Assembly: GCA_038872535.1 (NCBI GenBank)
Contig: JAVZJY010000036.1
Location: 1 to 13,079 of the forward strand
Direction of reading: 5' to 3'
Source: JASEJA01 sp038872535
GTDB lineage: Archaea; Thermoproteota; Bathyarchaeia; Bathyarchaeales; Bathycorpusculaceae
DNA: 13,079 nucleotides
Shown: positions 13,065 to 13,079 of the stretch, piece after piece
Position numbering within the stretch: the stretch's first letter is position 1
How the letters are laid out: the number at the start of each line of letters is the position of its first letter
Program-made: the position numbers and the translations under genes
The notes under the pieces: model-generated
Databases searched by the model: none
Told to the model about the DNA's origin: nothing
The model's input: only the letters and a program-made list of their open reading frames with translations

Positions 13065-13079
13065 CCAATTGTAAATTGG
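13065..13079. repeat. Inverted repeat at the right window edge
   Basis: CCAATT, a 3-base spacer and AATTGG form a perfect inverted repeat about 70 bases upstream of the operon's TATA box. It touches the window end, so longer arms cannot be excluded. It may be a regulator site or chance in AT-rich DNA. Confidence 0.3.

Noticed and set aside
1..13079. tRNA, rRNA, CRISPR, insertion sequence or prophage elements
   Set aside because: Both strands were scanned by eye: there is no cloverleaf-like conserved T-loop (GGTTCAAATC type), no regularly spaced repeats, and no transposase or integrase motifs.

Overview
The window looks archaeal, probably a TACK-type lineage such as Bathyarchaeia (an inference; no marker gene is present). 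The supporting signs are a TrmB-type sugar-responsive regulator, AT-rich TATA-like boxes about 25-30 nt upstream of gene starts, one operon that appears leaderless, purine-rich Shine-Dalgarno (SD) sites inside operons, and frequent TTG start codons. I see no rRNA, tRNA, CRISPR array, insertion sequence or integrase. No gap between genes reaches 300 bases; the longest are 5871-6053 and 1150-1286.

Left part (1-4035, + strand): the 3' end of a SufS-type cysteine desulfurase overlaps by one base an unrecognised 89-residue gene. A new TATA-like box then precedes a MoxR/CbbQ-type AAA+ ATPase and a VWA-domain protein with a complete metal-binding MIDAS motif. MoxR-VWA pairs elsewhere remodel or activate a client enzyme, often helping metal or cofactor loading; the client here is not evident.

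Middle part (4057-6923): on the - strand, facing the MoxR-VWA pair, two adjacent unrecognised coiled-coil genes lie 5 nt apart, and upstream of them is a small four-helix membrane protein resembling DUF5658. A TrmB-family regulator follows on the + strand. Its stop codon overlaps the stop of the next, convergent gene.

Right part (6920-13079, all - strand): read from the right edge leftward, a leaderless-looking promoter drives a tight operon for a nucleotide-activated deoxysugar: long-form glucose-1-phosphate thymidylyltransferase (RmlA/StrD type), an RmlC-like cupin, an extended SDR sugar epimerase/dehydratase and an RmlD-like reductase, with 4-nt ATGA overlaps at two of the three junctions. 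A malate/lactate dehydrogenase follows 29 nt downstream, then, behind its own promoter, a Wzx-type polysaccharide flippase. Together these make and export surface glycan precursors. No RmlB 4,6-dehydratase is encoded here, the cupin appears to lack the usual catalytic lysine and the SDR has Asn in place of the YxxxK lysine, so the final sugar may not be ordinary dTDP-L-rhamnose.

The points most worth following up are the MoxR-VWA locus with its convergent coiled-coil pair, the non-canonical start and SD/anti-SD palindrome upstream of the ATPase, the altered active sites in the sugar cluster and dehydrogenase, and the mini-ORFs overlapping TTG start codons.
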